DNA of 64,000 bases, from contig JAWSUF010000009.1 in assembly GCA_033549365.1 (NCBI GenBank), forward strand, positions 1 through 64,000, given 5' to 3'. Of this stretch, positions 1-7,284 are shown one piece after another (the stretch's first letter is position 1; each line of letters begins with the position of its first letter). A model generated the notes under the pieces. That model did not search any database and was not told the origin of the DNA. It saw only the letters and a list, made by a program, of their open reading frames with translations. A program made the translations under genes and the position numbers. The DNA comes from Acidobacteriota bacterium. Lineage in GTDB: Bacteria > Acidobacteriota > Aminicenantia > Aminicenantales > Saccharicenantaceae.

Positions 1-1
1 G

Positions 2-451
2 CCCTTGTCCGCTCCGGATCTGAGGCGGACACCCGCCGGAATCGTCGAGTTGATTCGCGCCATGGCCGCCGAACAAACGGATAGACAGATCGCTCAGGCC
101 CTCCGGGCCCGCGGTCATCGTTCCGGTACGGGTTGTGCCTTCACAAGGCTTTTAGTTCGGAACATCCGGATAACCTATGGGATCGAGAGTCTGGCCCAAC
201 GCCTTCGCCGACAGGGTTGGCTGACCACTTCCGAGATGGCCGCCGTTCTCAATGTCCACCTGAGTACGGCGACGCGGTTCGCCAAAGAAGGTGTTCTGCG
301 CGGCGTTTATGCCGATGACCGCGGCCAGATCCTCTTCGAATCTATCAGCGGGCCTTTGCCGAAGACCCATCCAGGCAAGCGCTTCCGAGATCGGCGCATT
401 TACCCTCAACTTACTCCGAATGTACGGAATGAGGTGCAGTATGAAGCATGA
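2..451 (+). pseudogene. C-terminal part of a large serine recombinase (5' end outside window)
   Basis: The frame is open to the left edge, so the N-terminus and its catalytic serine domain are off-window. What remains looks like the C-terminal region of 'recombinase family' proteins. It has a helix rich in charged residues, a segment typical of the post-resolvase DNA-binding domain (ALRARGHRSGTG followed by a phenylalanine), a helix-turn-helix (LTTSEMAAVLNVHLSTATRF) and the family's usual end (NEVQYEA). These enzymes mediate site-specific integration and excision. The stop codon lies exactly where a truncated IS21 transposase begins on the other strand. Whether the gene is intact upstream cannot be seen. 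Confidence 0.6.
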
Positions 452-1212
452 TCCTTGTCTTTCGGCGAACGGACCCGTGTGGGCAGAACGGCCGTCCCGT
501 AATATTCGGCCAAGGCCTGGTAGGTCGGATTGATCACGGGTTCGTAAAAACAGGCCGACCGAACCCCGGTCTTGGTGTTATCCGGAACCAGCGCCTCCGT
601 CACGCCACCGAAGAATTCGAAGGCGTGGATGTGGCCCGAGATCCAGTCGGGAAGCGATTGAGAGTCCTGGACCTCGGCGTAGGTCATCGAGCTTGCACCC
701 ATCGCCGCAACGAACACCGCAGCGTCCCGCACGTCTCCCGTCGCCCGATGCGTGTACGGAACGGTCATCCCCGCATAGTCGACGAACATCTTCTCGCCCG
801 CCTTGTGCATCATCCGCAGGACCGGCGTCAGCGCTTTCGTCCAACGCCGGTACCGCTCGCAGAACTGCGAATACCGATAACCCTGCGGAGCGTCCCGTCG
901 ATATTCCTCCCACAGAAGCTTCCGTGTCACCCCCTTGCGACGCAGTTCCCGGTGAACCTCCCGCCAGTCCGGCTCGGCCTCCTTGCGAACCGAGATCGGC
1001 TCGTTCGGATAAAGCCGCCGCTCAAGTTCCTCTTCACCGAGTCCGTCCGGCAACGGCCAACTCAAACCCGCCTCCGTCGCCCGGCCCAGATACTCCCGGA
1101 CCGTCTCTTTTCCGATCAGGCAGGCCCGGGCGATCGCCCGGTAGCTCAACCCCGAGGCCTTCAGCCTCAACACCTCTCGTATCTTCCGCATGGATAACCT
1201 CGCTCGGGCCAT
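406..1212 (-). pseudogene. istA: Truncated IS21-type transposase IstA
   Basis: The product starts with an IS21-type helix-turn-helix region (SMRKIREVLRLKASGLSYRAI, about residues 7-27). It continues into the DDE integrase core: FVDYAGMTVP supplies the first catalytic Asp, and LVPDNTKTGV supplies the second. It then reaches the family motif RSPKDK (about residue 248). After that motif the reading frame runs into DNA belonging to the recombinase gene and stops, so the third acidic residue and the C-terminal domain are lost. Full-length IstA is usually 400-500 residues; this is 268. No istB follows, so the product should be inactive. Confidence 0.85.
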
Positions 1213-1216
1213 GTGT

Positions 1217-1235
1217 GCCTCCTTTCCAAGGAGGC
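1217..1235 (-). promoter_or_regulatory. Hairpin sequestering the istA ribosome binding site
   Basis: GCCTCCTT and AAGGAGGC form a perfect 8-bp inverted repeat with a 3-nt loop. On the minus strand the right arm contains the Shine-Dalgarno sequence AAGGAGG, 5 nt before the istA ATG. In mRNA the site would be buried. On the plus strand the same hairpin is followed by a short T-rich run and could also terminate transcription. Confidence 0.6.
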
Positions 1236-1266
1236 ATTTTGACCCTTTTTGTTTGGGTTATCCAGC

Positions 1267-1395
1267 GCCGCTCCCGATTCCGGACACCCGGAAAAAGTGG
1301 CCGGAATCAACCGGAATCGGTGGCCGCTTTGAACCGGAACAGGTGTCCGGAATGAATCGGAATCACTGTCCGCTTTCAACCGGAATATACACTCA
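1267..1395. repeat. IS21 terminal repeat array
   Basis: Read on the minus strand, two roughly 46-bp units follow each other. Each is built from two related half-units, TTCCGGTTNAAAGCGGNCA and TTCCGNTTNATTCCGGNCAC. Multiple terminal repeats of this kind are the known transposase-binding sites at IS21 ends. Confidence 0.65.
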
Positions 1396-1430
1396 TGCTC
1401 TTTGCGGGAAATCCCGAGCCGGTTCGATTT

Positions 1431-1592
1431 TCATCGTTTCCCGGATGCCCCCCATGGGCGCTGGCTCCTGCTCGAAGGTCGCCTCCCGTACTGCGTCTCC
1501 TTTTGTTCCACCGGCATTCTCCTGGCGGCTTCTTTTTGGATCATCGGTTCATCCCAATCGGGGTACCGGTCCCCGAGGATGCAGGCCAGCAT
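1431..1592 (-). pseudogene. Unidentified 53-codon remnant
   Basis: The minus strand encodes a short peptide-like stretch (MLACILGDRYPDWDEPMIQK...). It looks compositionally like real protein but is bounded by stops. It lies between the IS21 end and a cassette-type repeat, in the same direction as the other remnants. I do not recognise the family. The rest of 1396-1623 shows nothing else I can support. Confidence 0.2.
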
Positions 1593-1623
1593 GGCTCTTG
1601 CGCAAAAGGGTCAACGGGGATCG

Positions 1624-1739
1624 CTATTCCGATCGTTCAGTCCGTTTGCCGACGGTATCCCGGTCGGAAGCGTCTTCAAAGGTGCGGAAGTGCGTGATTT
1701 CCCTGTACCCAGATCGACCGGTTTCCGGGTTGGATTCAT
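1624..1739 (-). pseudogene. Remnant of the nucleotidyltransferase-partner protein
   Basis: The minus strand encodes [19 protein letters not shown] and then a stop. This matches the C-terminus of the small protein at 10089-10295 ([15 protein letters not shown]). It is joined, out of frame, to the repeat-derived start MNPTRKPVDLG at 1739. It is therefore the tail of a partner gene fused to a recurring promoter/start module, with the middle deleted. Confidence 0.5.
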
Positions 1740-1773
1740 GAAGGAAGTTGATGATAAACGGCGGACCGGAATT
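1710..1773 (-). repeat. Promoter/start repeat, copy R1 (degraded)
   Basis: This matches copies at 4333-4400, 8836-8903 and 10763-10830. The conserved part, read on minus, includes an ATG followed by codons for NPTRKPVDL and a palindromic stretch related to GTTTATNATAAAC. The -35-like hexamer is lost here. Confidence 0.6.
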
Positions 1774-1848
1774 ATGAATATCGCCGGAATACTGACCGGC
1801 AATAACCGAACTTTTGTGATAAAATATCCAACAGGAGTCGATATTTTT

Positions 1849-2055
1849 TTGAACATCGAAAAGCGGGCCGCGGAGCGGCGAAAAAGGATTGTGGCCAACA
1901 GGGCTGTCGGATTCGCCGAGGCCGAGGAATGGGATCTTCTGTATTGGCAGAGTCGAAGCCCGGAAGAGAGACTTGCGGCCTTCGCGGCCATCAGGAATGA
2001 CGCGGTCCTGATCAAAGACGGAAAAAAAACGCGAAATATTCCAAGGCGGGAGTAG
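1849..2055 (+). CDS. Small partner protein of a nucleotidyltransferase (antitoxin-like)
   Basis: This 68-residue protein carries the run RAVGFAEAEEWDLLYWQSRSPEERLAA. That pattern recurs in small proteins encoded just upstream of MNT-type nucleotidyltransferases. I chose the TTG start at 1849 because AGGAG precedes it by 11 nt. An ATG at 1774 is also in frame and would add 25 residues. The next gene starts 2 nt after the stop, so the two are co-transcribed. The role as partner of a toxin-antitoxin-like pair is inferred from context only. Confidence 0.6.
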   Translation: MNIEKRAAERRKRIVANRAVGFAEAEEWDLLYWQSRSPEERLAAFAAIRNDAVLIKDGKKTRNIPRRE

Positions 2056-2057
2056 GC

Positions 2058-2519
2058 GTGGACACGGTTCGCGACTTCGAAGATATCCTTGATCAGTTTG
2101 CCAAGCATGGTGTGCGATACTTGATCATCGGAGGCCTGGCCTTTATCTTTCACGCCAAGCCCCGGTTCACGAAAGATATGGATCTCTGGATCGGTCCTGA
2201 AAAAGATAACGTAACCCGTGCCAACGAGGCTCTTGCCGAATTCGGCAGTCCCTTCCTGCTGGATCCCTCCAAGCCCGAAGAGATCCTGCAACTGGGGATG
2301 GCACCCAACCGAATCGATCTCCTTATGAGTGTGCCGGATGTTGATTTTAATGCTTCCTGGGAGAAAAAAATAGGGAGCCGCTACGGAGAGGCTCCGGCTT
2401 ATTTCGTCGATCTCGATACGCTCATTCAAATCAAAAGCCCTATCGATGACCCGAGACACCGGGAAGATGTCCGGGTGTTGCGCAGGGTTAAGGAACTTCT
2501 GGCCAAGTCTCGAAAATAA
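2058..2519 (+). CDS. Nucleotidyltransferase (MNT / AbiEii-like fold)
   Basis: This is a 153-residue protein with a GTG start directly after the partner gene. YLIIGGLAFIFHAKPRFTKDMDLWI (about residues 21-45) matches the polymerase-beta-like core, with the GG motif and the D-x-D metal-binding pair (DMD) in the usual spacing. RIDLL (about 92-96) provides the likely third acidic residue. Proteins of this type transfer nucleotides to tRNA or to partner proteins in toxin-antitoxin and abortive-infection systems. A specific target cannot be read from sequence. Confidence 0.7.
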   Translation: MDTVRDFEDILDQFAKHGVRYLIIGGLAFIFHAKPRFTKDMDLWIGPEKDNVTRANEALAEFGSPFLLDPSKPEEILQLGMAPNRIDLLMSVPDVDFNASWEKKIGSRYGEAPAYFVDLDTLIQIKSPIDDPRHREDVRVLRRVKELLAKSRK

Positions 2520-2650
2520 GAGCAATACGCTGCAGTGGATCAAGGAGAAGCCGGCCTTCGAGGAGAATCTGGGTGTGCCCGCGATGAGAAACATGGCTGC
2601 ATATTGACGTTCTTCTCATGTGATGACGGAAGAAATCCCGGCTCGGCCTC

Positions 2651-2690
2651 TTGACAGACGGAATACCACTGTTCATACTAATGGTATGAA
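2651..2690 (+). promoter_or_regulatory. mazEF-1 promoter with overlapping operator
   Basis: TTGACA at 2651-2656 and CATACT at 2674-2679 are 17 bp apart. An inverted repeat TTCATAC-N5-GTATGAA (2672-2690) covers the -10 box and the start codon at 2686. This is a likely binding site for the RHH antitoxin. The ATG begins 6 nt after the -10 box, so the transcript would be leaderless. Confidence 0.7.
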
Positions 2691-2937
2691 AATTGCCATC
2701 TCAATTCCTGACGACGTGTTCCGCGAGGTCAAGAAGGCCGCCGAGGAGCAAAAGCGTTCCCGAAGCGAGATCTTTGTCGAAGCCGTGAGGGCTTATCTGG
2801 AGAAGATCGAATCCCGCCGAATTCTCGAGGCCCTGAATGAGGCCTATACCGGGTCGGAAACTCAGGAAGAGAAGGACACCCGCGCCGCGAGCCTCGAACT
2901 CTACAAGAGCACGGTCCTCAAGAGGGAAAAATGGTGA
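2686..2937 (+). CDS. Ribbon-helix-helix antitoxin (MazE-like), copy 1
   Basis: This 83-residue protein begins MKIAISIPDDVFREVKKAAEEQKRSRSEIF, a classic RHH fold: a beta strand that contacts DNA followed by two helices. The C-terminal half (EKIESRRILEALNEAY...) should bind the toxin. I start it at 2686 rather than at an upstream in-frame ATG at 2620, because the promoter lies between them and its close paralogue at 15635 starts at the same residue. It overlaps the toxin gene by 7 bp. It should repress its own promoter through the palindrome over the start codon. Confidence 0.85.
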   Translation: MKIAISIPDDVFREVKKAAEEQKRSRSEIFVEAVRAYLEKIESRRILEALNEAYTGSETQEEKDTRAASLELYKSTVLKREKW

Positions 2938-3287
2938 TCGGCCAGGGCGACGTCTTTTGGCTCGACACCGGTGAACCCCGAGGTTCCGCCCCCGGCTTCA
3001 GGCATCCTCATGTCGTGGTCCAGAACGACGTTTTCAACTCGAGCCGCATCCGAACGACCGTCCTTTGCGCTATCACTTCGAACCTGGAGCGGGCCAAAGC
3101 GCCCGGGAATCTCCAGCTGCACAAGGGCGAGGCGAACCTTCCCCGGCCCAGTGTCGTCAATGTGTCACAGGTCATCACCGTAGACAAGTCCCTTCTCCGG
3201 GAAAAAATCGGGACCCTATCCCGTCAACGGATCCGGGAGATCGCGGCGGGTCTCCGTCTCGTCTTCGAGCCGCGCGAGCTCTCGTGA
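2931..3287 (+). CDS. MazF/PemK-family endoribonuclease toxin, copy 1
   Basis: This 118-residue protein has the MazF features: GDVFWLDTG near the N-terminus, HPHVVVQNDVFN in the second strand, the SNL region after the central strands, and VNVSQVITVDKSLL with the conserved serine-valine stretch. MazF toxins cut mRNA at short sequence motifs and are held inactive by their antitoxin. It is the second gene of the pair and overlaps the RHH antitoxin by 7 bp. A paralogue about 80% similar lies at 15880-16233. Confidence 0.9.
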   Translation: MVIGQGDVFWLDTGEPRGSAPGFRHPHVVVQNDVFNSSRIRTTVLCAITSNLERAKAPGNLQLHKGEANLPRPSVVNVSQVITVDKSLLREKIGTLSRQRIREIAAGLRLVFEPRELS

Positions 3288-3313
3288 GCAGAATCTGGGG
3301 TTGCAAGACGTCA

Positions 3314-3353
3314 TTGACAATTATATACAATGTTTGTATATTGTGACCGGAGG
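3314..3353 (+). promoter_or_regulatory. Promoter and operator of the RHH/PIN module
   Basis: TTGACA at 3314-3319 and TATATT at 3337-3342 are 17 bp apart. Between and over them is ATATACAA-TGT-TTGTATAT (3323-3341), a perfect 8-bp inverted repeat and probable antitoxin operator. A GGAGG ribosome site at 3349-3353 precedes the ATG at 3359. Confidence 0.75.
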
Positions 3354-3358
3354 TCATC

Positions 3359-3598
3359 ATGGGCATCGCCACGGTCAATATCTCGTTTCAGAAAGATTTG
3401 CTGAAGCAAATCGACCTCGTCGCCAAAGCCGAGACCAGAAGCCGTTCCGAACTGATTCGCGAAGCGGCCCGGATGTATATCGAGAGGAAGAAACGGTGGC
3501 AAAGCATTTTCTCTTACGGAGAGGATCTTGCCGCCGACCGGGGCATTCGCGAGGCCGATGTTCTCAAGGAGTTGAAACGGCTTCGACGAAAGCGATGA
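3359..3598 (+). CDS. Ribbon-helix-helix antitoxin of a PIN toxin
   Basis: This 79-residue protein has MGIATVNISFQKDLLKQIDL as the DNA-binding strand and first helix and SRSELIREAARMYIERK as the second helix, typical of CopG/RHH regulators. The charged C-terminal tail (EADVLKELKRLRRKR) is the probable toxin-binding part. The gene has its own promoter and operator and shares an ATGA overlap with the PIN toxin gene. Confidence 0.8.
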   Translation: MGIATVNISFQKDLLKQIDLVAKAETRSRSELIREAARMYIERKKRWQSIFSYGEDLAADRGIREADVLKELKRLRRKR

Positions 3599-3942
3599 GA
3601 GTCGTCATCGATTCGAATGTTTTCATCTCGGCATTCTTTTGGGATGGAAGTCCCCGAAGAGTCCTTGAAAGAGCCGTCAGAGGGAATGACGAGCTGTTGG
3701 TCTGCCGGGAGATTCTTGATGAAATCGCCGTTGTCCTGCGACGTCCGAAGTTCGGCGTGGACCCTGTTTTCATAGACTACTTCCTCAAATCGATCGAGGA
3801 AATCGCTCGACCGGCGCCGATCACGCAACCCGTCCCGCTCATTTGCCGCGACCCCCAAGACAACAAGATATTGGCCTGTGCCGCGGCCGGACGGGCGGAA
3901 TTCATCGTTACGGGCGATGACTATCTCAAGCTCCTCGGGTGA
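3595..3942 (+). CDS. PIN-domain ribonuclease toxin
   Basis: This 115-residue protein starts at the ATG overlapping the antitoxin stop. MRVVIDSNVFISAFFW supplies the first acidic residue of the PIN nuclease, LVCREILDEIAVVL the glutamate helix, and CRDPQDNKILACAAAGRAEFIVTGD the later acidic cluster. It belongs to the 'putative toxin, PIN family' group rather than classical VapC. PIN toxins cleave tRNA or rRNA using metal ions. All catalytic acidic positions look present. Confidence 0.85.
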   Translation: MRVVIDSNVFISAFFWDGSPRRVLERAVRGNDELLVCREILDEIAVVLRRPKFGVDPVFIDYFLKSIEEIARPAPITQPVPLICRDPQDNKILACAAAGRAEFIVTGDDYLKLLG

Positions 3943-3958
3943 ATCGGGGATTTCGCTA

Positions 3959-3994
3959 CTTCCACACCTGTTGGAAGACGCGCAGATAGTTCAG
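3959..3994 (-). repeat. Cassette 3' repeat, copy S2
   Basis: A sequence closely matching 7238-7274 and more loosely 10056-10092. It contains CTTCCA-N7-TGGAAG, a perfect 6-bp inverted repeat. On the minus strand it reads as the C-terminus VFQQVWK plus stop. Confidence 0.6.
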
Positions 3995-4362
3995 TTCCTT
4001 TGGCGCAGCCTTTCGACGAAGTTCAGGACTTCGGGGTAGTAGGCAAAGCCTTCGACCATGCGGTGGGGCGAACGGATGTTTGCCGTGACGTGTTTGTTGT
4101 AGGCGCTGGTGACATCCAGATAATCCGGATGTCCTCGGCCCGGGTTGCGATCGTGATGCCGGGGTGATTCCGCGCCACCCACTGCCAGAACATCAATCCT
4201 TTGAGGGCCTGGTCGACGGGAAGGCGGGGATCCCAAGCCGTGACGGCATAGATGGATGACCCTCCTTTTTTTCGATCTTGAGATCAGTTTGCCGACCGTA
4301 TCTCGGCGGGAAGCGTTTTTGACCATTCTGCCCAGATCGACCGGTTTCCGGGTTGGATTCAT
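3959..4362 (-). pseudogene. Decayed cassette gene
   Basis: The segment starts with the recurrent module (MNPTRKPVDLGRMVKNA). It continues into ASRRDTVGK, similar to the tail of the partner protein at 10089, and then into protein-like text split between frames: YAVTAWDPRLPVDQALKGLM in one, TSAYNKHVTANIRSPHRMVE in another. It ends with LNYLRVFQQVWK and a stop at 3959-3961. At least one frameshift is needed. I cannot name the family. The start and end sequences recur in the amidase and nucleotidyltransferase segments. Confidence 0.45.
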
Positions 4363-4400
4363 GACGGAAGTTTATGATAAACGGCGGAGCGGAATCAAAT
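4333..4400 (-). repeat. Promoter/start repeat, copy R2
   Basis: On the minus strand TTGATT (4398-4393) and CATAAA (4376-4371) are 16 bp apart. The ATG at 4362 follows the -10 box by 8 nt. The core GTTTAT-C-ATAAAC is a perfect palindrome. Downstream codons read NPTRKPVDLGRMVKNA. Confidence 0.65.
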
Positions 4401-4412
4401 TCCGTACTCGAT

Positions 4413-6647
4413 TCACTTGATCAATCCATACTTTTGATATAAAGGCCTTAACCGGGGATGGTTGTGAAGCTGGTACTCTTGAATCGGGATGATCGCACAC
4501 CAGGGAAGAAAATTGTCCCTCTCTTCGCAGGCCCGCTTCAACCAATCATACGTATGTTCCAGATCCTTGCGGAAAAAATAAACGTAGGCGAATCCCAGCG
4601 CCGGCATATATGCCTGCCGGACTCTCTGCTCCAGGCTTTGCAGGAGAGTCTCTCCTTTTTCGATCTGACCCGTCTCAAAATAATTGCAGGCCAACATCAA
4701 AGCCGGCCAGGGGGCTCCTCCTGACAAATCGACGGCCTTCTCAAACTCGGCAATATTCTCATTGCGCATTTGTTTGCCCCGGTAAGCCAATCCCAAATAA
4801 TAGTGCATCAGGTAGAAATCCGGAGCCAGGATCATTCCCGCCTTCATTTCCTGAATGGCTTTATCGTACTGACGGCCCCAGATGCAGGCCAGGCCGACGT
4901 GAGCAATAATCAGGGGTGAGAGCGGATCGAGCTCCTGGGCCCTTTTGGCTTCAGCGACGGCTTCCTCATGCCTTTCCGTGAGTGTTAAAAACCAGGAATA
5001 ACTCAAGTGAATGATGGCCGAACTCGGATTCAATTCCAGAGCTGTGGCCAATTCGCGCCCCGCTTCCTTCCCGTTCCAATCATAAAATGCGTAGACCATC
5101 CCTAAAGAGGCATGAGCCTCTCCGATCTCTTTATCGATTTCTATGGCTTTTTTCGCAAATTCCTTGACTTTCGGATACGCCTGATGAGGAGGAACGTTTC
5201 CCCAGTAGGAGATGGCATAAAAGACTTCACTCAAACCGGCATAGGCGAGGGCATAATCCGGATCTTTTTGAAGGGTGAGCTCGAAGTATTTGATGGCCTC
5301 CTGGAATCCTTCGGCCGTGTATCTCCGCAGATTGAAAACCCCTTTCAGGTAGAGATTGTAAGCTTCCGGATCTTCCGTATACCGCTTCAGCAGCGCTTTT
5401 TCTTCCCGTTTTAAAAGCGTGACCTTGAGGTTGTCAACGATGGCCAATGAGATCTCGTCCTGAATCGCGAAAATGTCTTCCATGTCGCGGTCAAATTTCT
5501 CAGACCACAGGTGGAAACCGTCCGCGACGTTGACAAGCTGCGCCGTGATGCGCAGTTTGTTTCCCGACTTGCGGACACTGCCTTCCAGGATTTTTTCAAC
5601 ATTCAACCGCCGGCCCACCTCACGCACATCGATATTTTTTCCTTTAAAGGCGAAGGCGGAGGTTCTGGCCACAACTTTGATGGCTTGGATTTTGGTCAAG
5701 GAATTGATGAGTTCCTCGGCCAAACCGTCGCAGAAATAATCCTGCTCAGGATCGTTGCTCATGTTGACAAAGGGAAGAACGGAGATGGAGGGCGGCTTTA
5801 CTTCCCTGGTGATGGAAGGCATGGTTAAGGTCTTATCCCTTGCGACCAACAATTTCAAGTCGTCCCGCAAAGCCTCCATATCCATGTAGCGATTGTGGGG
5901 ATCTTTCTGCAGGCAGGTCTCGATGATCTTTTCAACCTCAGGCGGAATGTCGTTCCTCACCCGTGAGACGGGCTCAGGATTCTCGTTCAAGATCGCATAT
6001 AGGGCCGACTGGATACTTGCACTCTCAAACGGCTGCTTTGCCGTCAGCATCTCATAAAGGACGCATCCCAGGGACCAAATATCCGTCTGATGATCAACCG
6101 GTTTGCCACAAGCCTGTTCGGGAGACATGTAGGCTGCGGTTCCCATAACAACCGCCGTTCTTGTGAGATCTTCTCCCCAGGATAACTTGGCCAGACCGAA
6201 ATCAAGGATCTTGGCTGTCCCCTCACCGGTGATCATGATATTCGCGGGTTTCATGTCCCGATGAGTGATGCCTTTTTGATGCGCAGCCCGCAGCCCTTCG
6301 GCAACCTGGGAAACAAGGCTGAAAGCTTCATCCAAAGCAAGAGGGCCTCCCCGAATTTTTTCTTTCAGGCTTTGGCCCTCCACGTAAGCCATGGCAATGT
6401 AGGTGTCTCCATCGGATTCATTGATCTCATAAACGGTGCAGATATTGGGGTGATCCAATGCCGCGGCCGCCTGCGCTTCCTGAACAAAGCGTTCTCTGGA
6501 CTCCCGATCCCTGGTGAGGTCCGGAGATAAAAACTTTAGGGCAACCGTCCTTTTCAGCTTGGTGTCTTCGGCCTTGTAAACAACACCCATTCCGCCTTGA
6601 CCGAGCGTGTCGATGATTTTGTAGTGAGAGATCGTTTTTCCGATCAT
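4413..6647 (-). CDS. Serine/threonine protein kinase with TolB-like and TPR domains
   Basis: This 744-residue cytoplasmic signalling protein starts at MIGKTISHY; upstream in-frame codons look non-coding. The kinase domain has the glycine loop GQGGMGVVYKAED (17-28), the ATP-binding Lys38 in VALK, the catalytic loop HRDMKPAN (Asp131) and DFG (149-151), so it should be active. A TolB/FlgO-like segment (SISVLPFVNMSNDPEQDYFCDGL) begins near residue 285, and TPR repeats fill the rest. This domain order is common in Acidobacteriota. No membrane segment is visible. It stands alone, with a cassette remnant downstream. Its substrate is unknown. Confidence 0.85.
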   Translation of the reverse strand: MIGKTISHYKIIDTLGQGGMGVVYKAEDTKLKRTVALKFLSPDLTRDRESRERFVQEAQAAAALDHPNICTVYEINESDGDTYIAMAYVEGQSLKEKIRGGPLALDEAFSLVSQVAEGLRAAHQKGITHRDMKPANIMITGEGTAKILDFGLAKLSWGEDLTRTAVVMGTAAYMSPEQACGKPVDHQTDIWSLGCVLYEMLTAKQPFESASIQSALYAILNENPEPVSRVRNDIPPEVEKIIETCLQKDPHNRYMDMEALRDDLKLLVARDKTLTMPSITREVKPPSISVLPFVNMSNDPEQDYFCDGLAEELINSLTKIQAIKVVARTSAFAFKGKNIDVREVGRRLNVEKILEGSVRKSGNKLRITAQLVNVADGFHLWSEKFDRDMEDIFAIQDEISLAIVDNLKVTLLKREEKALLKRYTEDPEAYNLYLKGVFNLRRYTAEGFQEAIKYFELTLQKDPDYALAYAGLSEVFYAISYWGNVPPHQAYPKVKEFAKKAIEIDKEIGEAHASLGMVYAFYDWNGKEAGRELATALELNPSSAIIHLSYSWFLTLTERHEEAVAEAKRAQELDPLSPLIIAHVGLACIWGRQYDKAIQEMKAGMILAPDFYLMHYYLGLAYRGKQMRNENIAEFEKAVDLSGGAPWPALMLACNYFETGQIEKGETLLQSLEQRVRQAYMPALGFAYVYFFRKDLEHTYDWLKRACEERDNFLPWCAIIPIQEYQLHNHPRLRPLYQKYGLIK

Positions 6648-6779
6648 TGATTTACGGACATCCCGGGTCACGACTCTTTGTCCACCCTTTCCCGACAAAA
6701 AGAATATCACCGCTCCGAGCCGATGTCAATTTCCTGTTATTGAGCCGACCCGTCTGCCGCCGGAAGGAACCCCTACCCC

Positions 6780-7085
6780 TTTGACGTTTCCAAGCTGAAA
6801 ACATCACTTAAAAATGCCGGAGCAGACGGTGATGTCGTCAATATGATTGCTGCTGATATTGAAGATTGAGTGCATGATGGCGTAACGACCCGAAAAATTT
6901 ATGCCCGCGCCTACAAGGGAAACTATTCAAGCGGCGGGATTATGACGTTAAAGAATCTGCTTATGGAACAGGGGATTGTGACCTGTGCTCAGCTTTCCGA
7001 AAAACCTGAACTTTTAAAAAATCTGGGATTGAGTCAAGAGAAACAGCAATGGGTTGCAAATGAACTTAAAGAGATAGAGAGATAA
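6780..7085 (+). pseudogene. ATP-cone domain fragment interrupted by TGA
   Basis: FDVSKLKTSLKNAGADGDVV and then, after an in-frame TGA at 6867-6869, VHDGVTTRKIYARAYK match the two halves of an ATP-cone domain, as in NrdR and ribonucleotide reductase regulatory domains. A further 48 codons (MTLKNLLMEQGIVTCAQL...) follow to a stop at 7085 and resemble no family I know. No start codon or first strand is visible upstream. I read this as a decayed gene. Bases 6648-6779 hold nothing I can identify. Confidence 0.5.
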
Positions 7086-7237
7086 AATTCAACAATGATA
7101 TGCCAAAGTCGGAGGAGGCGCGTTTGAATGTTGAGGGCCGGAAAAAAAAGGATGTTCAATTCAACCCCGAGAGAATGAAAAGAATAAGGGCCCTTCGATC
7201 AATATTACTCAGCTTCCGCGATCTTCTTGATCTCTCA

Positions 7238-7274
7238 CTTCCACACCTGTTGGAAGACGTGCAGCGAAGTTCAG
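7238..7274 (-). repeat. Cassette 3' repeat, copy S3
   Basis: The first 22 bases are nearly identical to 3959-3980, including CTTCCA-N7-TGGAAG. It lies just beyond the stop codon of the amidase gene. The stretch 7086-7237 between it and the ATP-cone remnant shows no supported gene. Confidence 0.6.
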
Positions 7275-7284
7275 GACTAAAGAA

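Larger units (their letters stand above)
452..1395 (-). mobile_element. Truncated IS21-family insertion sequence
   Basis: The element retains one end (about 1267-1395) with multiple terminal repeats and the 5' two-thirds of istA. The rest of istA, all of istB and the other end are missing. The cut falls at about base 452, right beside the end of the recombinase gene, so a recombination or deletion event removed the distal part. On the minus strand the outer end begins with TG, as is usual for IS21 elements. The exact outer boundary is inferred from the repeats and no target duplication can be checked. Confidence 0.7.

Noticed and set aside
448-1197. 249-codon plus-strand frame
   Set aside because: Antisense to the clear IstA coding sequence.
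1402-1848. N-terminal extension of the small gene at 1849
   Set aside because: It would run through the remnant and repeat R1, which are readable on the other strand, and has no ribosome site.
6867-6869. TGA as selenocysteine codon in the ATP-cone fragment
   Set aside because: The position is not a Cys in ATP-cones, no start codon precedes the fragment, and I saw no selenocysteine insertion hairpin.
3959-7274. Cassette 3' repeats as integron attC sites
   Set aside because: They lack the GTTRRRY / RYYYAAC core pairs and are readable as C-terminal codons; no integron integrase is present.
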